A stretch of 64,000 nucleotides of DNA from Prauserella aidingensis (GCF_024171865.1 NZ_JAMTCN010000012.1:62001-126000), one strand, 5' to 3'. Numbered from the stretch's first letter, positions 27,054 through 36,103 are shown. The notes: a model not told the origin generated them from the sequence alone. Numbers and translations are program-made.

Positions 27054-27113
27054 GTATCCGAACCCACGCGCCGACTTCGAGTTAGGTGGAAGTCGAGGCG
27101 TGGGTTCGGATAC
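27054..27113. promoter_or_regulatory. Long inverted repeat before soxR (operator and/or terminator)
   Basis: Two 25-base arms with two mismatches around GAGTTAGGTG, ending nine bases before the soxR start. The inner part, ACTTC-N10-GAAGT, has the size and dyad expected of a MerR-family operator, so autoregulation by SoxR is plausible. The outer arms could act as a terminator for the gene cluster on the left. Confidence 0.55.
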
Positions 27114-27122
27114 CGTGGCGGG

Positions 27123-27590
27123 GTGACCACCAGGCTCGCCGATCATCTCACGATCGGGCAGGTCGCTCAGCGCAGCGGCGTGCCGCACACCGCACTGCGG
27201 TTCTACGAGGACCGCGGACTCATCACGTCGCAGCGATCCAGCGGCAACCAACGACGGTACCCACGGTCGGTCCTGCGCCGCATCGCCTTCATCCGCGCCG
27301 CGCAACGGGTCGGGCTCAGTCTCGACGAGATCGGCTCCGCGCTCGACACCCTGCCCCACGACCACGCGCCGACGAAGGCCGACTGGGCACGGCTGTCCCG
27401 GGACTGGCGCGACGAGCTCGACGCCCGCATCGACGCCCTGCAGCGCCTCCGCGATCAGCTCACGGGCTGTGTCGGGTGCGGCTGCCTGTCCCTGAAAACC
27501 TGTGGCCTCCACAATGTCGACGACCGGCTCGCCCAGTTCGGCCCCGGAGCACCGTTGTTGAAACCCGCAGGCGAAGGCGGCATCGAGTAG
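27123..27590 (+). CDS. soxR: Redox-sensing MerR-family activator SoxR
   Basis: A 155-residue MerR-family protein. The HTH starts LTIGQVAQRSGVPHTALRFY and is followed by EDRGLITSQRSSGNQRRYPR; the dimer helix is long. The [2Fe-2S] cluster site is complete as CVGCGCLSLKTC (Cys-x2-Cys-x1-Cys-x5-Cys), which defines SoxR. Oxidation of the cluster, in actinobacteria mainly by redox-active small molecules, activates target promoters. The GTG at 27123 is chosen. Targets are not obvious nearby: the gene is followed by an oppositely oriented phosphodiesterase gene, so a distant or self-regulated operator is likely. Confidence 0.95.
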   Translation: MTTRLADHLTIGQVAQRSGVPHTALRFYEDRGLITSQRSSGNQRRYPRSVLRRIAFIRAAQRVGLSLDEIGSALDTLPHDHAPTKADWARLSRDWRDELDARIDALQRLRDQLTGCVGCGCLSLKTCGLHNVDDRLAQFGPGAPLLKPAGEGGIE

Positions 27591-27678
27591 GCCTCACCCC
27601 GCCGCGCATGTCCTGCACTCGGCGCCGCGGGTTCTGTGTCCGGCCCCTCCTCGCCGCACGGGGTGCGTGTCAGCGGGG

Positions 27679-28797
27679 TCATCCCACCGTGTCGGCCACG
27701 GCCAGCGGGACGAGTTGTTCCGCCTCCGTGAACGAGCCGTGGTGGCCCGTCAACGACGTCTCGCCGGGTTCTGCCGCTGCGCTGACGATGCCGTAGCGGT
27801 CCCGGGCAGCCGCGACGACGTCGCCGATCCGTGGCCGCACCCGGTCGTCGACGTGTGGTCCGAACCAGCCGTCGGCGACGGCCTGGTCCCGCGGCACGAC
27901 CCAGGCACGCTCGCCGAGGGTCTCCCGCCAGGCCGCCAGCACGTCGTCGGCCGCGCCGGGCTCGGTGTACACGTGCCGGGCACGCACCTCCCCGCCGAGT
28001 GCGCGGACGCCGTCCCGCAGGGCCGGAGTCACGTCGACGTCCACGGTCTCCCCGATCCGCACCATGCCGTGGTCGGCGACGACGGCGAGGACGGCCCCCT
28101 GCGGCAGGCCTTCGACCACGGACTCCACCAGCCGGTCGACCTGGCGCAGCTGCATCCGCCACGCCACCGACCCCGGCCCGTACAGATGGCCGAGCATGTC
28201 GAGTTCGCTGTGATAGCCGTAGACGAACGCGCGCTCGGGCCGCAGCGCCTCGGTGACCCGCATCGCGAGGTCGCCCAGCGCGTGCACGCCGACGTACCGG
28301 CCGCCCCGCAGCACCGCCCGGGTCAGTGGTGAGCCGTCGAACTGCGCCGCCGAGACCACGCTCGTCGTCACACCCGCCGCGGCGGCGCGTTCGAACGTCG
28401 TCGCCAGCGGCTGCACGTCCCCGGCGGCGAGTTCCTCCGACAGGTCGGGCCCGCCGGGGTGCCGGCACCAGCGCAGCGCGTTCACCACACCCGTGCCCGG
28501 AACCTCGAAGCTGTACCCGGCCATGCCGTGCTCACCCGAGGTGCCACCTGTGCCGATCGCGGCCAAACCGGCCGCGGTGGTGGCCGGGTACCCGACCCGC
28601 AACGGCCTGCGGCACAGCTCTCGGAGCACCGGCGCGCAGTCGGCGTGCTCGTGGAGGAGGTCCCAGCCGAGGCCGTCGATGAGCAGGACGCACGCCCGTG
28701 ACGCGTCCGGCAGCTCCGGGATCGACCGCTCGTAACCGGGTACTCCCGACGCGGCCAGCATGGTCGGCACGACGCGGGACAGGTGCGGATGATCCAT
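27679..28797 (-). CDS. Alkaline phosphatase superfamily nucleotide pyrophosphatase/phosphodiesterase
   Basis: A 372-residue type I phosphodiesterase/nucleotide pyrophosphatase. Metal and catalytic residues are visible: CVLLIDGLGWD (Asp), the nucleophile Thr in YPATTAAGLAAIGTG, HSELDMLGHLYG (Asp/His) and VVADHGMVRIG (Asp-His), with a final His in TGHHGSFT. No signal peptide is seen, so it is probably cytoplasmic or peripheral. In actinobacteria such genes are usually annotated only generally and the substrate is unknown. The start at 28797 (MDHPHLSRVVPTMLA) is preferred over upstream Met codons at 28809 and 28830. Confidence 0.88.
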   Translation of the reverse strand: MDHPHLSRVVPTMLAASGVPGYERSIPELPDASRACVLLIDGLGWDLLHEHADCAPVLRELCRRPLRVGYPATTAAGLAAIGTGGTSGEHGMAGYSFEVPGTGVVNALRWCRHPGGPDLSEELAAGDVQPLATTFERAAAAGVTTSVVSAAQFDGSPLTRAVLRGGRYVGVHALGDLAMRVTEALRPERAFVYGYHSELDMLGHLYGPGSVAWRMQLRQVDRLVESVVEGLPQGAVLAVVADHGMVRIGETVDVDVTPALRDGVRALGGEVRARHVYTEPGAADDVLAAWRETLGERAWVVPRDQAVADGWFGPHVDDRVRPRIGDVVAAARDRYGIVSAAAEPGETSLTGHHGSFTEAEQLVPLAVADTVG

Positions 28798-28985
28798 ACC
28801 GCCCAGCATCGCGGCCACCCCGGCCACCACGCCAGCGATAAACCGTCCGCCGTGCGCGTATCCGACTCCCCGGCCCGGCGGTGCTCAGCCGGGCGCCCGC
28901 GCGGGTACCTACCCGGAGCGCGGCCACGCCCGGCACGCACCCATAGGGGCGCGGCCGGGCGCGACGTCGCGAGACCGACGAGCCG

Positions 28986-29735
28986 CTACTCGTCGAAGTT
29001 GCGTTCGGCCAGCGCGGTGACGCGTGCGACCGCGTCCTCGGCCTGCGCCCCCGTGGCCGTCACGACGACCGTGTCGCCCTTGCGGGCGGTGAGGGACATC
29101 AGGGAGAACACGCTCTTGGCGTCCGCATCGGTGGCACCGAGCGACACCCGCACGTCCGCGTCCAGGTCGGCGATGCTCCGGGCCAGCAGTGCCGCGGGCC
29201 GGGCGTGCAGTCCGACCTCGTTGGCGAGGGTGATCTCCGCCCTCGCCCCGGCCGCACCGTCGGAGGCCGCCGCAGCACCGGAGTCCGCCGCAGCACCCGA
29301 TGAGGCGGCAGCACCGGATCCCGCCGCGTCGGCCGTGTCGGCGACCTCGGGCCTGCCCGCCGCCGCGCGGGCCGCGTCGGCCACCGCGGACCGGTCGCCG
29401 CCACCCTGTGCCGACACCGCCGCCGCGATCGCGCCCTCGACCAACGGAGCGTCGACGATGACGGCCGCGTCCGGCTCCGGCAGTGATTCCACGGCCATCT
29501 CGGCAGTCATCTGCGCGCTGCCGAGGTCGTAGAGCACGACCGCGCCCGCGCCCGTGGCGGCCTCGGTCACCGCTGCGAGCACGGCCTCGAAATCGGTGCC
29601 GACGCCGCCGTCCGGCAGTCCGCCCGCGGGCGTGACCGTCACGTCGGGCGCCATCTGCGCGGCCACCTCGGCGACGCCGTCGGCCAGGCGGCCGCTGTGC
29701 GACACGACCACCAATCCGACCAGCTCCCCGCTCAT
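28986..29735 (-). CDS. dhaM: PTS-dependent dihydroxyacetone kinase phosphotransferase subunit DhaM (EIIA-HPr fusion)
   Basis: A 249-residue fusion. Residues 1-130 are an EIIA-mannose-type domain with the phosphorylated His in VVSHSGRLADG and the usual VLYDLGSAQMTAEMA. An Ala/Ser/Gly-rich linker (about 130-165) leads to an HPr domain with phospho-His in NEVGLHARPAALLAR and KSVFSLMSLTARKGD. The enzyme I-like N-terminal domain present in E. coli DhaM is absent, so phosphate must come from a general enzyme I. DhaM passes phosphate to DhaL-bound ADP. The ATG overlaps the dhaL stop (ATGA), so dhaKLM is coupled. Confidence 0.93.
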   Translation of the reverse strand: MSGELVGLVVVSHSGRLADGVAEVAAQMAPDVTVTPAGGLPDGGVGTDFEAVLAAVTEAATGAGAVVLYDLGSAQMTAEMAVESLPEPDAAVIVDAPLVEGAIAAAVSAQGGGDRSAVADAARAAAGRPEVADTADAAGSGAAASSGAAADSGAAAASDGAAGARAEITLANEVGLHARPAALLARSIADLDADVRVSLGATDADAKSVFSLMSLTARKGDTVVVTATGAQAEDAVARVTALAERNFDE

Positions 29736-30361
29736 CGGGCCGCCTCCGCGAACGCGCCCAGCACCAGCGCCGTCGATGTCGCACCGGGGTCGGCGTGGCC
29801 CACGCTGCGTTCGCCGAGGTACGACGCGCGTCCCTTCCTGGCGGTCAGCGGCACCGTCGAGTCGGCGCCCTCCTTCGCCGCGCCGGCCGCGGCCGCGAGC
29901 ACGGCCGCCGGATCCCCGCCGTCGGCCTGGGCTCGTTCGGCCGCCTCGACCGCGGGGGCGAGGGCGTCGACCATCGTGGCGTCCCCGACCTCGGCCTTGC
30001 CGCGGGCGACCACCCCGTCCAGCGCGGCGCGCAATCCGGTTGCGACCGCGGCCGCGTCCAGTTCGGACGCATCGCCCAGCGTCGTCGCCGCACGCAGGAA
30101 CGCGGTGCCGTACAGCGGCCCGGCGGCGCCGCCGACCTTCGAGATCAACGTCGTCGCCGCGACCTTCAGCACCGCACCGGGCGTCTCCGGCAGGCCGCCG
30201 TCCAACGCGGCGAGCACCGCGGCGAAGCCGCGGTCGAGGTTCTCCCCGTGGTCGGCATCGCCGATGGCGCGGTCCAGGTCGATCAGTTCGGCCTTGTGCT
30301 CGGCGACGGTCGCCCCGCCCGCGCGGAGCACCTCGGCCACTCGTTCGGCGTTGCAGCCCAT
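29732..30361 (-). CDS. dhaL: Dihydroxyacetone kinase subunit DhaL
   Basis: A 209-residue ADP-binding subunit. Family motifs are IGDADHGENLDRGFAAV (metal and nucleotide Asp cluster), KVAATTLISKVGGAAGPLYG and RKGRASYLGERSVGHADPGA (C-terminal loop). The bound ADP is rephosphorylated by DhaM and transfers phosphate to dihydroxyacetone held by DhaK. The start is the ATG at 30361, which overlaps the dhaK stop (TGATG); an ATG at 30373 lies within dhaK. Confidence 0.93.
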   Translation of the reverse strand: MGCNAERVAEVLRAGGATVAEHKAELIDLDRAIGDADHGENLDRGFAAVLAALDGGLPETPGAVLKVAATTLISKVGGAAGPLYGTAFLRAATTLGDASELDAAAVATGLRAALDGVVARGKAEVGDATMVDALAPAVEAAERAQADGGDPAAVLAAAAGAAKEGADSTVPLTARKGRASYLGERSVGHADPGATSTALVLGAFAEAAR

Positions 30362-31362
30362 CAGACCCCCCATCGCAGCGACGGCGTGTGCACCGGGGCG
30401 TCCCAGAGTTCCGTCAGTTCGTCGTCCATCCGCAGCAGCGTCAGGCTGATGCCCTGCATCTCCAGGCTCGTGATGTACGGTCCGACGAGCCTGCGCGTCA
30501 CGCGGATGCCGCGGTCGGCCAGCAGCCGCTCGGCGATGCCGTGCGCCAGGTAGGTCTCCATCGGCGGGGTGCCGCCCATCGAGTTCGTGAACAGCAGTAC
30601 GTCGTCGCCCTCGCCGAACGGCAGGTCGTCGACGACGGCCGCGACCATCCGCTCGACGAGCGCGTCGGCGGACTCGGCCGGGATGCGTTCGCGACCCGGT
30701 TCGCCGTGAATGCCGATGCCGAACTCGATCTCGTTGGCGCCGAGGTCGAAGCTCGGCTCACCGGCGTGCGGCACCGTCGGCGGCGAGAGCGCCACGCCGA
30801 TCGACCGCACCTGCCCGACCACGCGGCGTGCCACCGTCTCCACGGCGTCCAGCCCGTCCCCGCGGGCGGCCGCGGCGCCGACGAGCTTCTCCAGCAGCAC
30901 CGTGCCGCCGACGCCGCGCCTGCCCGCGGTGAACGTCGAGTCAGCGACGGCGACGTCGTCGTCGATCACCACGCTGCGCACGTCGAGGTCCTCCGCGGCG
31001 GCGAGCTCGGCGGCCGTCTCGAAGTTCAGCACGTCGCCGGTGTAGTTCTTCACGACCAGAAGCGCACCGGGCTGACCGGTCGTCGCCGAGATCGCCGCCT
31101 GCACCGCGTCCGGCGTCGGCGAGGTGAACACCGGACCGGGAACCGCGGCGTCGAGCATGCCCGCACCCACGAATCCGGTGTGCAACGGCTCGTGCCCGGA
31201 GCCCCCGCCGGAGATCACGGCCACCTTGTCGGTCACCGGCGCGTCGGCACGCACCACGTGGTCCGGGTCGTAGGCCACCCGCACCAGGTCCGCGTGCGCG
31301 GCTGCCAGTCCTCTGAGCGACTCGGCGACCACCGCCGCCGGATCGTTGATGATCTTCTTCAC
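30361..31362 (-). CDS. dhaK: Dihydroxyacetone kinase subunit DhaK
   Basis: A 333-residue subunit that holds dihydroxyacetone through a hemiaminal bond to His in GIGIHGEPGRERI. Other family motifs are KKIINDPAAVVAESLRGL, VAVISGGGSGHEPLHTGFVG and LLVVKNYTGDVLNFE. The start is a GTG at 31362. With dhaL and dhaM it forms a PTS-linked kinase making dihydroxyacetone phosphate for glycolysis; no glycerol dehydrogenase gene is in the window. A terminator upstream (31437-31490) separates it from the symporter unit. Confidence 0.95.
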   Translation of the reverse strand: MKKIINDPAAVVAESLRGLAAAHADLVRVAYDPDHVVRADAPVTDKVAVISGGGSGHEPLHTGFVGAGMLDAAVPGPVFTSPTPDAVQAAISATTGQPGALLVVKNYTGDVLNFETAAELAAAEDLDVRSVVIDDDVAVADSTFTAGRRGVGGTVLLEKLVGAAAARGDGLDAVETVARRVVGQVRSIGVALSPPTVPHAGEPSFDLGANEIEFGIGIHGEPGRERIPAESADALVERMVAAVVDDLPFGEGDDVLLFTNSMGGTPPMETYLAHGIAERLLADRGIRVTRRLVGPYITSLEMQGISLTLLRMDDELTELWDAPVHTPSLRWGV

Positions 31363-31436
31363 GACGTCCTACTTTCCCTGTCACCGTCGACTTCGCCCCC
31401 ACGCACGCGGCGCGTGCTGGAGCAACGCTAACGACA

Positions 31437-31490
31437 GAAGCAGGCCGGGCGCCACGCGAGTTCTCCCGCGAGCGACGCCCGGCCTGCTTC
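31437..31490. terminator. Terminator between the symporter unit and dhaKLM
   Basis: A perfect 15-base stem (GAAGCAGGCCGGGCG and complement) with a 24-base loop, 14 bases after the stop of the leftward 94-residue gene (31505) and upstream of dhaK. Confidence 0.85.
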
Positions 31491-31504
31491 GTCGATTCGT
31501 TCGT

Positions 31505-31789
31505 TCAGCCCTGCTCCGCCGAGGCGGACTCGTCGTCCTCCTCGTCCTCGGGTGCCGGCACCGTCAGCGGACGGAGCTTCACCCACAGCAGGAACAGCGC
31601 CGTGAACACGAGCATGCCGATGCCCGCGATCAGGTTGATGTTCATGCCGCCGGCCTTGGCGAGATCCTCATCGGAGACGAACCCGATGCCGAGGACGGTG
31701 ATCACCGCTCCGTACACGCCGGTCAGCAGTGCGATGACCAGCCGGACGTCGAACGCACCGGTGGTGCGCTTGCGCGTGTCGCTGCCCAT
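31505..31789 (-). CDS. Small two-helix membrane protein, likely symporter partner
   Basis: A 94-residue protein with two predicted membrane helices, RLVIALLTGVYGAVITVLGI and LIAGIGMLVFTALFLLWVKL, and an acidic tail (EDEEDDESASAEQG). It starts nine bases after the symporter stop on the same strand, so it is almost surely co-transcribed. Several SSS-family symporters are followed by a small membrane protein of this kind, which probably acts as an accessory subunit. I do not know its proper family name. Confidence 0.75.
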   Translation of the reverse strand: MGSDTRKRTTGAFDVRLVIALLTGVYGAVITVLGIGFVSDEDLAKAGGMNINLIAGIGMLVFTALFLLWVKLRPLTVPAPEDEEDDESASAEQG

Positions 31790-31798
31790 TGCCGCCTC

Positions 31799-33496
31799 CT
31801 AGAAGAAGATGTTCAGGACGATCGTGAGGACCAGGACGATGCCCGCCAGCAGGCCCGGGTTGCGGTACCAGCCCGCGTCCTCGCCCACCGTCGAGCGCCG
31901 CAGCTTCTCCTTCGGCGTCAGCGAGTAGACCAGGCCCACGAGCTGCGCCTCCGGCTTCGGCTTGGTCATCATGGTGACCACGACGCTGACCACGATGTCC
32001 ACCACGAACGCCGCGCCGGCACCGATGAACGACGCACCCTGGCCGGGCAGGTCCCACACCCCGGTCTCGGCGAGCAGGAACACACCGATCGCCGCGCCCG
32101 TACCGGTGACGAGACCCGTCCAACCGGCGGTGGCCGTCATCCGCTTCCAGAACATACCGAGGATGAACGTCGCGAACAGCGGTGCGTTGAAGAACGAGAA
32201 CAGCTGCTGCAGGTAGTCCATCAGGTTGCTGTAGGTGGAGGCGATGAACGCCGTGCCGATCGCGAGGATCGTGGCGCACGCCGTGACCACCCGGCCCGCC
32301 CGCAGGTAGTACCCGTCGGGCTTGTCCTTCTTGATGTAGGACTGCCAGATGTCGTACGTGAAGACGGTGTTGAAGGCGCTCAGGTTCGCCGCCATACCGG
32401 CCATGAACGAGGCCAGCAGACCGGCGATCGCGATGCCGAGCATGCCGTTCGGCAGCAGGTCGCGCATCAACAGCAGCAACGCGTCGTTGAAGGTCGCGCC
32501 ACTGGGCGCGGGTTCGCCCGCCATCAGTGCGGCCTTGTTCTCGCCGGACAGCTCCGTGACGCTGACACCGGCGATCATGCCGGGGATGATCACGATGAAC
32601 GGGACGAGCATCTTCGGGAACGCACCGATGATCGGCGTGCGCTGCGCGGCCGACATGCTCTTCGAGGCCATCGCGCGCTGCACCTCGACGAAGTTCGTCG
32701 TCCAGTAACCGAACGACAGCACGAAGCCGAGACCGAACACGAGCCCGAGGACCGACAGGAAGTTGTCGCCGAAGCCGGTGAGCTGGTTACCCGGCCAGGA
32801 GCTGAGCTGCTCCTCGCCGCCGGGGCCGCTGGCGACCTTGTCGACGAGGCCTTCCCAGCCGCCGACCTCGTGCAGGCCGACCAGCGTCAGCGGCAGCAGG
32901 GCCGCGACGATGACGAAGAACTGCAGCACCTCGTTGTAGATCGCCGCCGACAGTCCGCCGAGTGCGGTGTAGGCGAGCACGATGACCGCGGCGAGGATGA
33001 TCGACAGCCACAGCGGCCAGCCCAGCAGCAGGTTGACGACGCTGGCCAGCAGGAACAGGTTCGCGCCAGCGATGAGGATCTGCGCCGCCGCGAAGCTGAT
33101 GCCGTTCACCAGGTGCGCGGGTTTGCCGAATCGCCGGAGCATGAACTCCGGGACACTGCGCACCTTCGACCCGTAGTAGAACGGCATCATCACGATGGCG
33201 AGGAACAGCATCGCCGGGATCGCGCCGACCCAGAAGTAGTGCACGGTCGGCAGGCCGTATTGAGCACCGTTCGCCGACATGCCCATGACTTCAATCGCGC
33301 CCAGGTTGGCCGCGACGAACGCCAGGCCGGTCACCCACGCGGGCAACGACCTGCCGGAAAGGAAGAAGTCCAGGCTCGACGACACCTGTTTACGTGCCAG
33401 GTAACCGATACCCAGCACCAGGGCGAAGTAGAACGCGAGCAACACGTAGTCGATCGCGTTCGCGTCGAGCCGTAGATCCTGGGCTAGGACGGTCAT
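31799..33496 (-). CDS. Sodium:solute symporter (SSS family)
   Basis: A 565-residue secondary transporter with about 13 membrane helices. It shows the SSS hallmarks in order: DFFLSGRSLPAWVTGLAFVA, ANLGAIEVMGMSANGAQYG, YYGSKVRSVPEFMLRRFG, AYTALGGLSAAIYNEVLQFF, and SFMAGMAANLSAFNTVFTYD. The substrate cannot be assigned; the sequence resembles sugar/solute members rather than PutP or PanF. The ATG at 33496 has a GGAGGTGGG site; upstream Met at 33526 lacks one. A small dyad TGATC-ACA-GATCA lies 36 bases upstream. It heads a two-gene unit with the small membrane protein. Confidence 0.9.
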   Translation of the reverse strand: MTVLAQDLRLDANAIDYVLLAFYFALVLGIGYLARKQVSSSLDFFLSGRSLPAWVTGLAFVAANLGAIEVMGMSANGAQYGLPTVHYFWVGAIPAMLFLAIVMMPFYYGSKVRSVPEFMLRRFGKPAHLVNGISFAAAQILIAGANLFLLASVVNLLLGWPLWLSIILAAVIVLAYTALGGLSAAIYNEVLQFFVIVAALLPLTLVGLHEVGGWEGLVDKVASGPGGEEQLSSWPGNQLTGFGDNFLSVLGLVFGLGFVLSFGYWTTNFVEVQRAMASKSMSAAQRTPIIGAFPKMLVPFIVIIPGMIAGVSVTELSGENKAALMAGEPAPSGATFNDALLLLMRDLLPNGMLGIAIAGLLASFMAGMAANLSAFNTVFTYDIWQSYIKKDKPDGYYLRAGRVVTACATILAIGTAFIASTYSNLMDYLQQLFSFFNAPLFATFILGMFWKRMTATAGWTGLVTGTGAAIGVFLLAETGVWDLPGQGASFIGAGAAFVVDIVVSVVVTMMTKPKPEAQLVGLVYSLTPKEKLRRSTVGEDAGWYRNPGLLAGIVLVLTIVLNIFF

Positions 33497-33748
33497 CGGC
33501 CCACCTCCGGAATCAACAGTAGTCAACAGAAATGATCACAGATCAAGCTGCGCGCGAACATTACCGCACGCATATCCTCACCTGAATCCCACATGCTGAA
33601 TCACGCACCGCCTCCGGTCACCTACGGACAGTGAGCGGGCAACGGTGCAAATCGGACGATCTCGCAGGTGTGCTCGTCGCGGGTGGCAGATGCGCGAGCC
33701 CGCGCCGTCGGCTACGCGCCGAACGATCGCAGCTGCGCACCTCCGGCG

Positions 33749-34408
33749 TCAGAAGAGACGGAACTCGTCCGGCTCGATGCCGCGGAGGGCGTCGTAGTCC
33801 AGCGTGACGCAGCGGATCCCGCGATCCTCGGCGAGCGTGCGCGCCTGAGGCCGGATCTGCTGGGCGGCGAACACACCCTGCACCGGCGCCAGGAGGGGAT
33901 CACGATTCAACAACTCCAGGTACCGCGTCAGCTGTTCGACACCGTCGATCTCGCCGCGGCGTTTGATCTCCACCGCCACCGACGCCCCGGCCGCGTCGCG
34001 CGCGAGGATGTCGACCGGCCCGATCGCCGTCGGGTACTCGCGGCGCACGAGCGAGTAGCCGTCGCCGAGCGTGGTGATGTGTTCGGCCAGCAGCTCCTGC
34101 AGGTGCGCCTCGACGCCGTCCTTCTGCAACCCCGGCTCGGCACCGAGATCGTGGGAGACGTCCTCGATGATCTGGTCGATCGTGACGACCAGCTTCTCGC
34201 CTGCCTTGTTCTCGACGATCCACAGGTTGCCGTCCTCGATCAGCCAGCACGGTGGACTCATCCAGTTCAGCGGCTTGTAGGCGCGGTCGTCGGAGTGCAC
34301 CGACACCGAACCGTCCGACTTGACCAGCAGCAGCCGGGTGGCCATGGGCAGGTGGGCGGTGAGACGGCCGGCGTAGTCGACCTGGCACCGGGCAATGACC
34401 AATCGCAC
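33749..34408 (-). CDS. nucS: Mismatch-specific endonuclease NucS/EndoMS
   Basis: A 219-residue enzyme that cleaves both strands at mismatches and replaces MutS-MutL repair in actinobacteria. The N-terminal DNA-binding domain starts with the GTG-encoded [20 protein letters not shown]; the RecB-like nuclease motif is [20 protein letters not shown] (Asp, Glu, Lys in EIKRR). The C-terminus ends DEFRLF, as expected of a sliding-clamp-binding tail. The position near murA and the cobalamin adenosyltransferase matches the mycobacterial neighbourhood. About 250 bases without a gene follow towards the symporter. Confidence 0.95.
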   Translation of the reverse strand: MRLVIARCQVDYAGRLTAHLPMATRLLLVKSDGSVSVHSDDRAYKPLNWMSPPCWLIEDGNLWIVENKAGEKLVVTIDQIIEDVSHDLGAEPGLQKDGVEAHLQELLAEHITTLGDGYSLVRREYPTAIGPVDILARDAAGASVAVEIKRRGEIDGVEQLTRYLELLNRDPLLAPVQGVFAAQQIRPQARTLAEDRGIRCVTLDYDALRGIEPDEFRLF

Positions 34409-34522
34409 CCGCCAGAGATTAGGGGACTTGCCATGGCACCCGACGACGGGCCCGACGATGGTTCGGTCACGTCGCCGGCGTGGACACCACTCGCGGAGCC
34501 GGACATGCGACTTTACGCCACC

Positions 34523-34549
34523 GACCGATATGACAATCCTGTATCGGTC
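34523..34549. promoter_or_regulatory. Candidate operator upstream of ehuC
   Basis: GACCGATA and TATCGGTC, a perfect eight-base inverted repeat with 11 bases between, in an unusually AT-rich patch about 140 bases before ehuC. No known site matches. It lies in the 277-base gap between nucS and ehuC, in which nothing else is clear. Confidence 0.4.
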
Positions 34550-34685
34550 CGCTCATTCGTCGGAGATCCATTCGGGCAGTCGCGGCGCGCACACGCCGCT
34601 CCCCCGTTAGTGTCTGGCGGATGCCGGCGCTGGTCACCGCCTGTCGCAGCAGGTGTGGCGAGCGAACGACCGACGAGAGGTGCAG

Positions 34686-35450
34686 ATGAACGACATACCG
34701 ACTGTGTGGGACTGGACGGGGAACCTGCTCGACGGTTTACGCATCACCCTGCTGGTCACGGTGCTCGGCACGCTCCTGATGATCGCGATCGCCATCGTGC
34801 TGGGACTGATGGCCCGCTCCCACCGGATCGCGGTACGGGGCGTCGCACGCGTGGTGATCGAGTTCTTCCGCGGAACGTCGCTGCCGATCCAGCTGTTCTT
34901 CCTGTTCTTCGGCCTGCCACTGCTGGGCATCCGGTTCGATCCGCTGGCCTGCGGCGTGATCGCGTTCGGGCTGAACTACGGCGCCTACGGTTCCGAAGTG
35001 GTTCGCGGTTCCATCAACGCGGTGCCGAAGCCGCAGTGGGAGGCCGCGACGGCATTGAACCTGTCGGCGTGGCAACGCATGACCCACGTGATCTGGCCAC
35101 AGGCGATCCCTCTGATGATCCCGGCGATGAACAACCTGTTCATCCAGCTGCTGAAGAGCACGCCACTGCTGTATGCCATCTCGCTCGCCGACATCATGAC
35201 GAAGGCGGAGGACTTCCGTAAGGCGGGCGGCGACGCCACGCTCATGTACCTGGCGCTGATGGTGATCTACTTCGTCATGGCCTACGCGGTGACGTTGCTG
35301 TCGAACATGGCCGAGGTGCTCGCCAAGACCCGGCTCGGTCAGCATGCCGGGCTGCGCAGCGTGTTCACCTTCCGCAAGCCGAAACCCGCGGAGGAGGCGA
35401 AGCTCGTGGACGCGAGCTCGGCGGCCGGCGGACCGGGAGGTGTCCGATGA
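34686..35450 (+). CDS. ehuC: Ectoine/hydroxyectoine ABC transporter permease EhuC
   Basis: A 254-residue polar amino acid-type permease (HisM/GlnP family) with about five helices. Key features are the opening NLLDGLRITLLVTVLGTLL, the segment VIEFFRGTSLPIQLFFLFFG and the ATPase-contact loop EAATALNLSAWQRMTHVIWP. The C-terminal tail is unusually long and hydrophilic (about 30 residues). GAGAGG precedes the ATG at 34686. It overlaps ehuD by four bases. Naming rests on the flanking EhuB and EhuA homologues; the permease alone could serve another amino acid-like solute. Confidence 0.82.
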   Translation: MNDIPTVWDWTGNLLDGLRITLLVTVLGTLLMIAIAIVLGLMARSHRIAVRGVARVVIEFFRGTSLPIQLFFLFFGLPLLGIRFDPLACGVIAFGLNYGAYGSEVVRGSINAVPKPQWEAATALNLSAWQRMTHVIWPQAIPLMIPAMNNLFIQLLKSTPLLYAISLADIMTKAEDFRKAGGDATLMYLALMVIYFVMAYAVTLLSNMAEVLAKTRLGQHAGLRSVFTFRKPKPAEEAKLVDASSAAGGPGGVR

Positions 35451-36103
35451 ACTTCGATCTGGACTACGCGGGCGAGATCCTGCCCGACCTGTTGATGGCC
35501 TTCGTCCAGTACACCTTGGTCGCCACGCTCCTCGGGATCGCGGTAGCGGCTGTACTGGGCCTGCTGTTCGCGGTGATTCGTCAGCTACGGATCCCGATAC
35601 TGACACAGCTGCTGACGGCGTTCATCGAGTTCGTCCGCAGCACACCGCTGCTCGTGCAGCTGTTCTTCCTCTTCTACGCCTTGCCGGGCATGGGCGTCAC
35701 ACTCTCGCCCATGATGGCCGGGGTGACGGGACTCGGCGTCCATTACGCGTGCTATATGGCGGATGTCTACAGGTCCGGCATCGACGCCGTCCCGCGTGGA
35801 CAGTGGGAAGCGAGCGTCGCCCTGCAACTCCCGCCCCTGGCGACCTGGCAGCGGGTCGTGCTTCCCCAGGCGATCCGCAACGTGCTGCCCTCGCTCGGCA
35901 ACTACGCGATCGCGATGTTCAAGGAAACGCCGTTCCTGGCGTTCATCACGGTGCCGGAACTGCTCCACCAAGCACAGGAATCGGGCGCCAACACCTACGA
36001 GTACGTCGAGCCGTTCGCACTGGCGGGCCTCATCTTCCTCGCCGCGAGCTACCCGACGGCGCTGCTGCTGCGCCGCTTGGAACGCAGGCTGGAAGCGCGC
36101 TGA
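35447..36103 (+). CDS. ehuD: Ectoine/hydroxyectoine ABC transporter permease EhuD
   Basis: A 218-residue permease, second half of the heterodimer with EhuC. It shows FIEFVRSTPLLVQLFFLFYA, VTGLGVHYACYMADVYRSGI and the coupling loop EASVALQLPPLATWQRVVLP. Its ATG overlaps the ehuC stop (ATGA), so the two are coupled. A strong terminator follows between it and the oppositely directed ehuB. Genes for the binding protein and ATPase lie nearby but on the other strand, which is unusual for this transporter. Confidence 0.83.
   Translation: MNFDLDYAGEILPDLLMAFVQYTLVATLLGIAVAAVLGLLFAVIRQLRIPILTQLLTAFIEFVRSTPLLVQLFFLFYALPGMGVTLSPMMAGVTGLGVHYACYMADVYRSGIDAVPRGQWEASVALQLPPLATWQRVVLPQAIRNVLPSLGNYAIAMFKETPFLAFITVPELLHQAQESGANTYEYVEPFALAGLIFLAASYPTALLLRRLERRLEAR

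Noticed and set aside
28860-28980. Terminator between the phosphodiesterase gene and dhaM
   Set aside because: GC-rich half-repeats are present, but no stem of convincing length and pairing was found.
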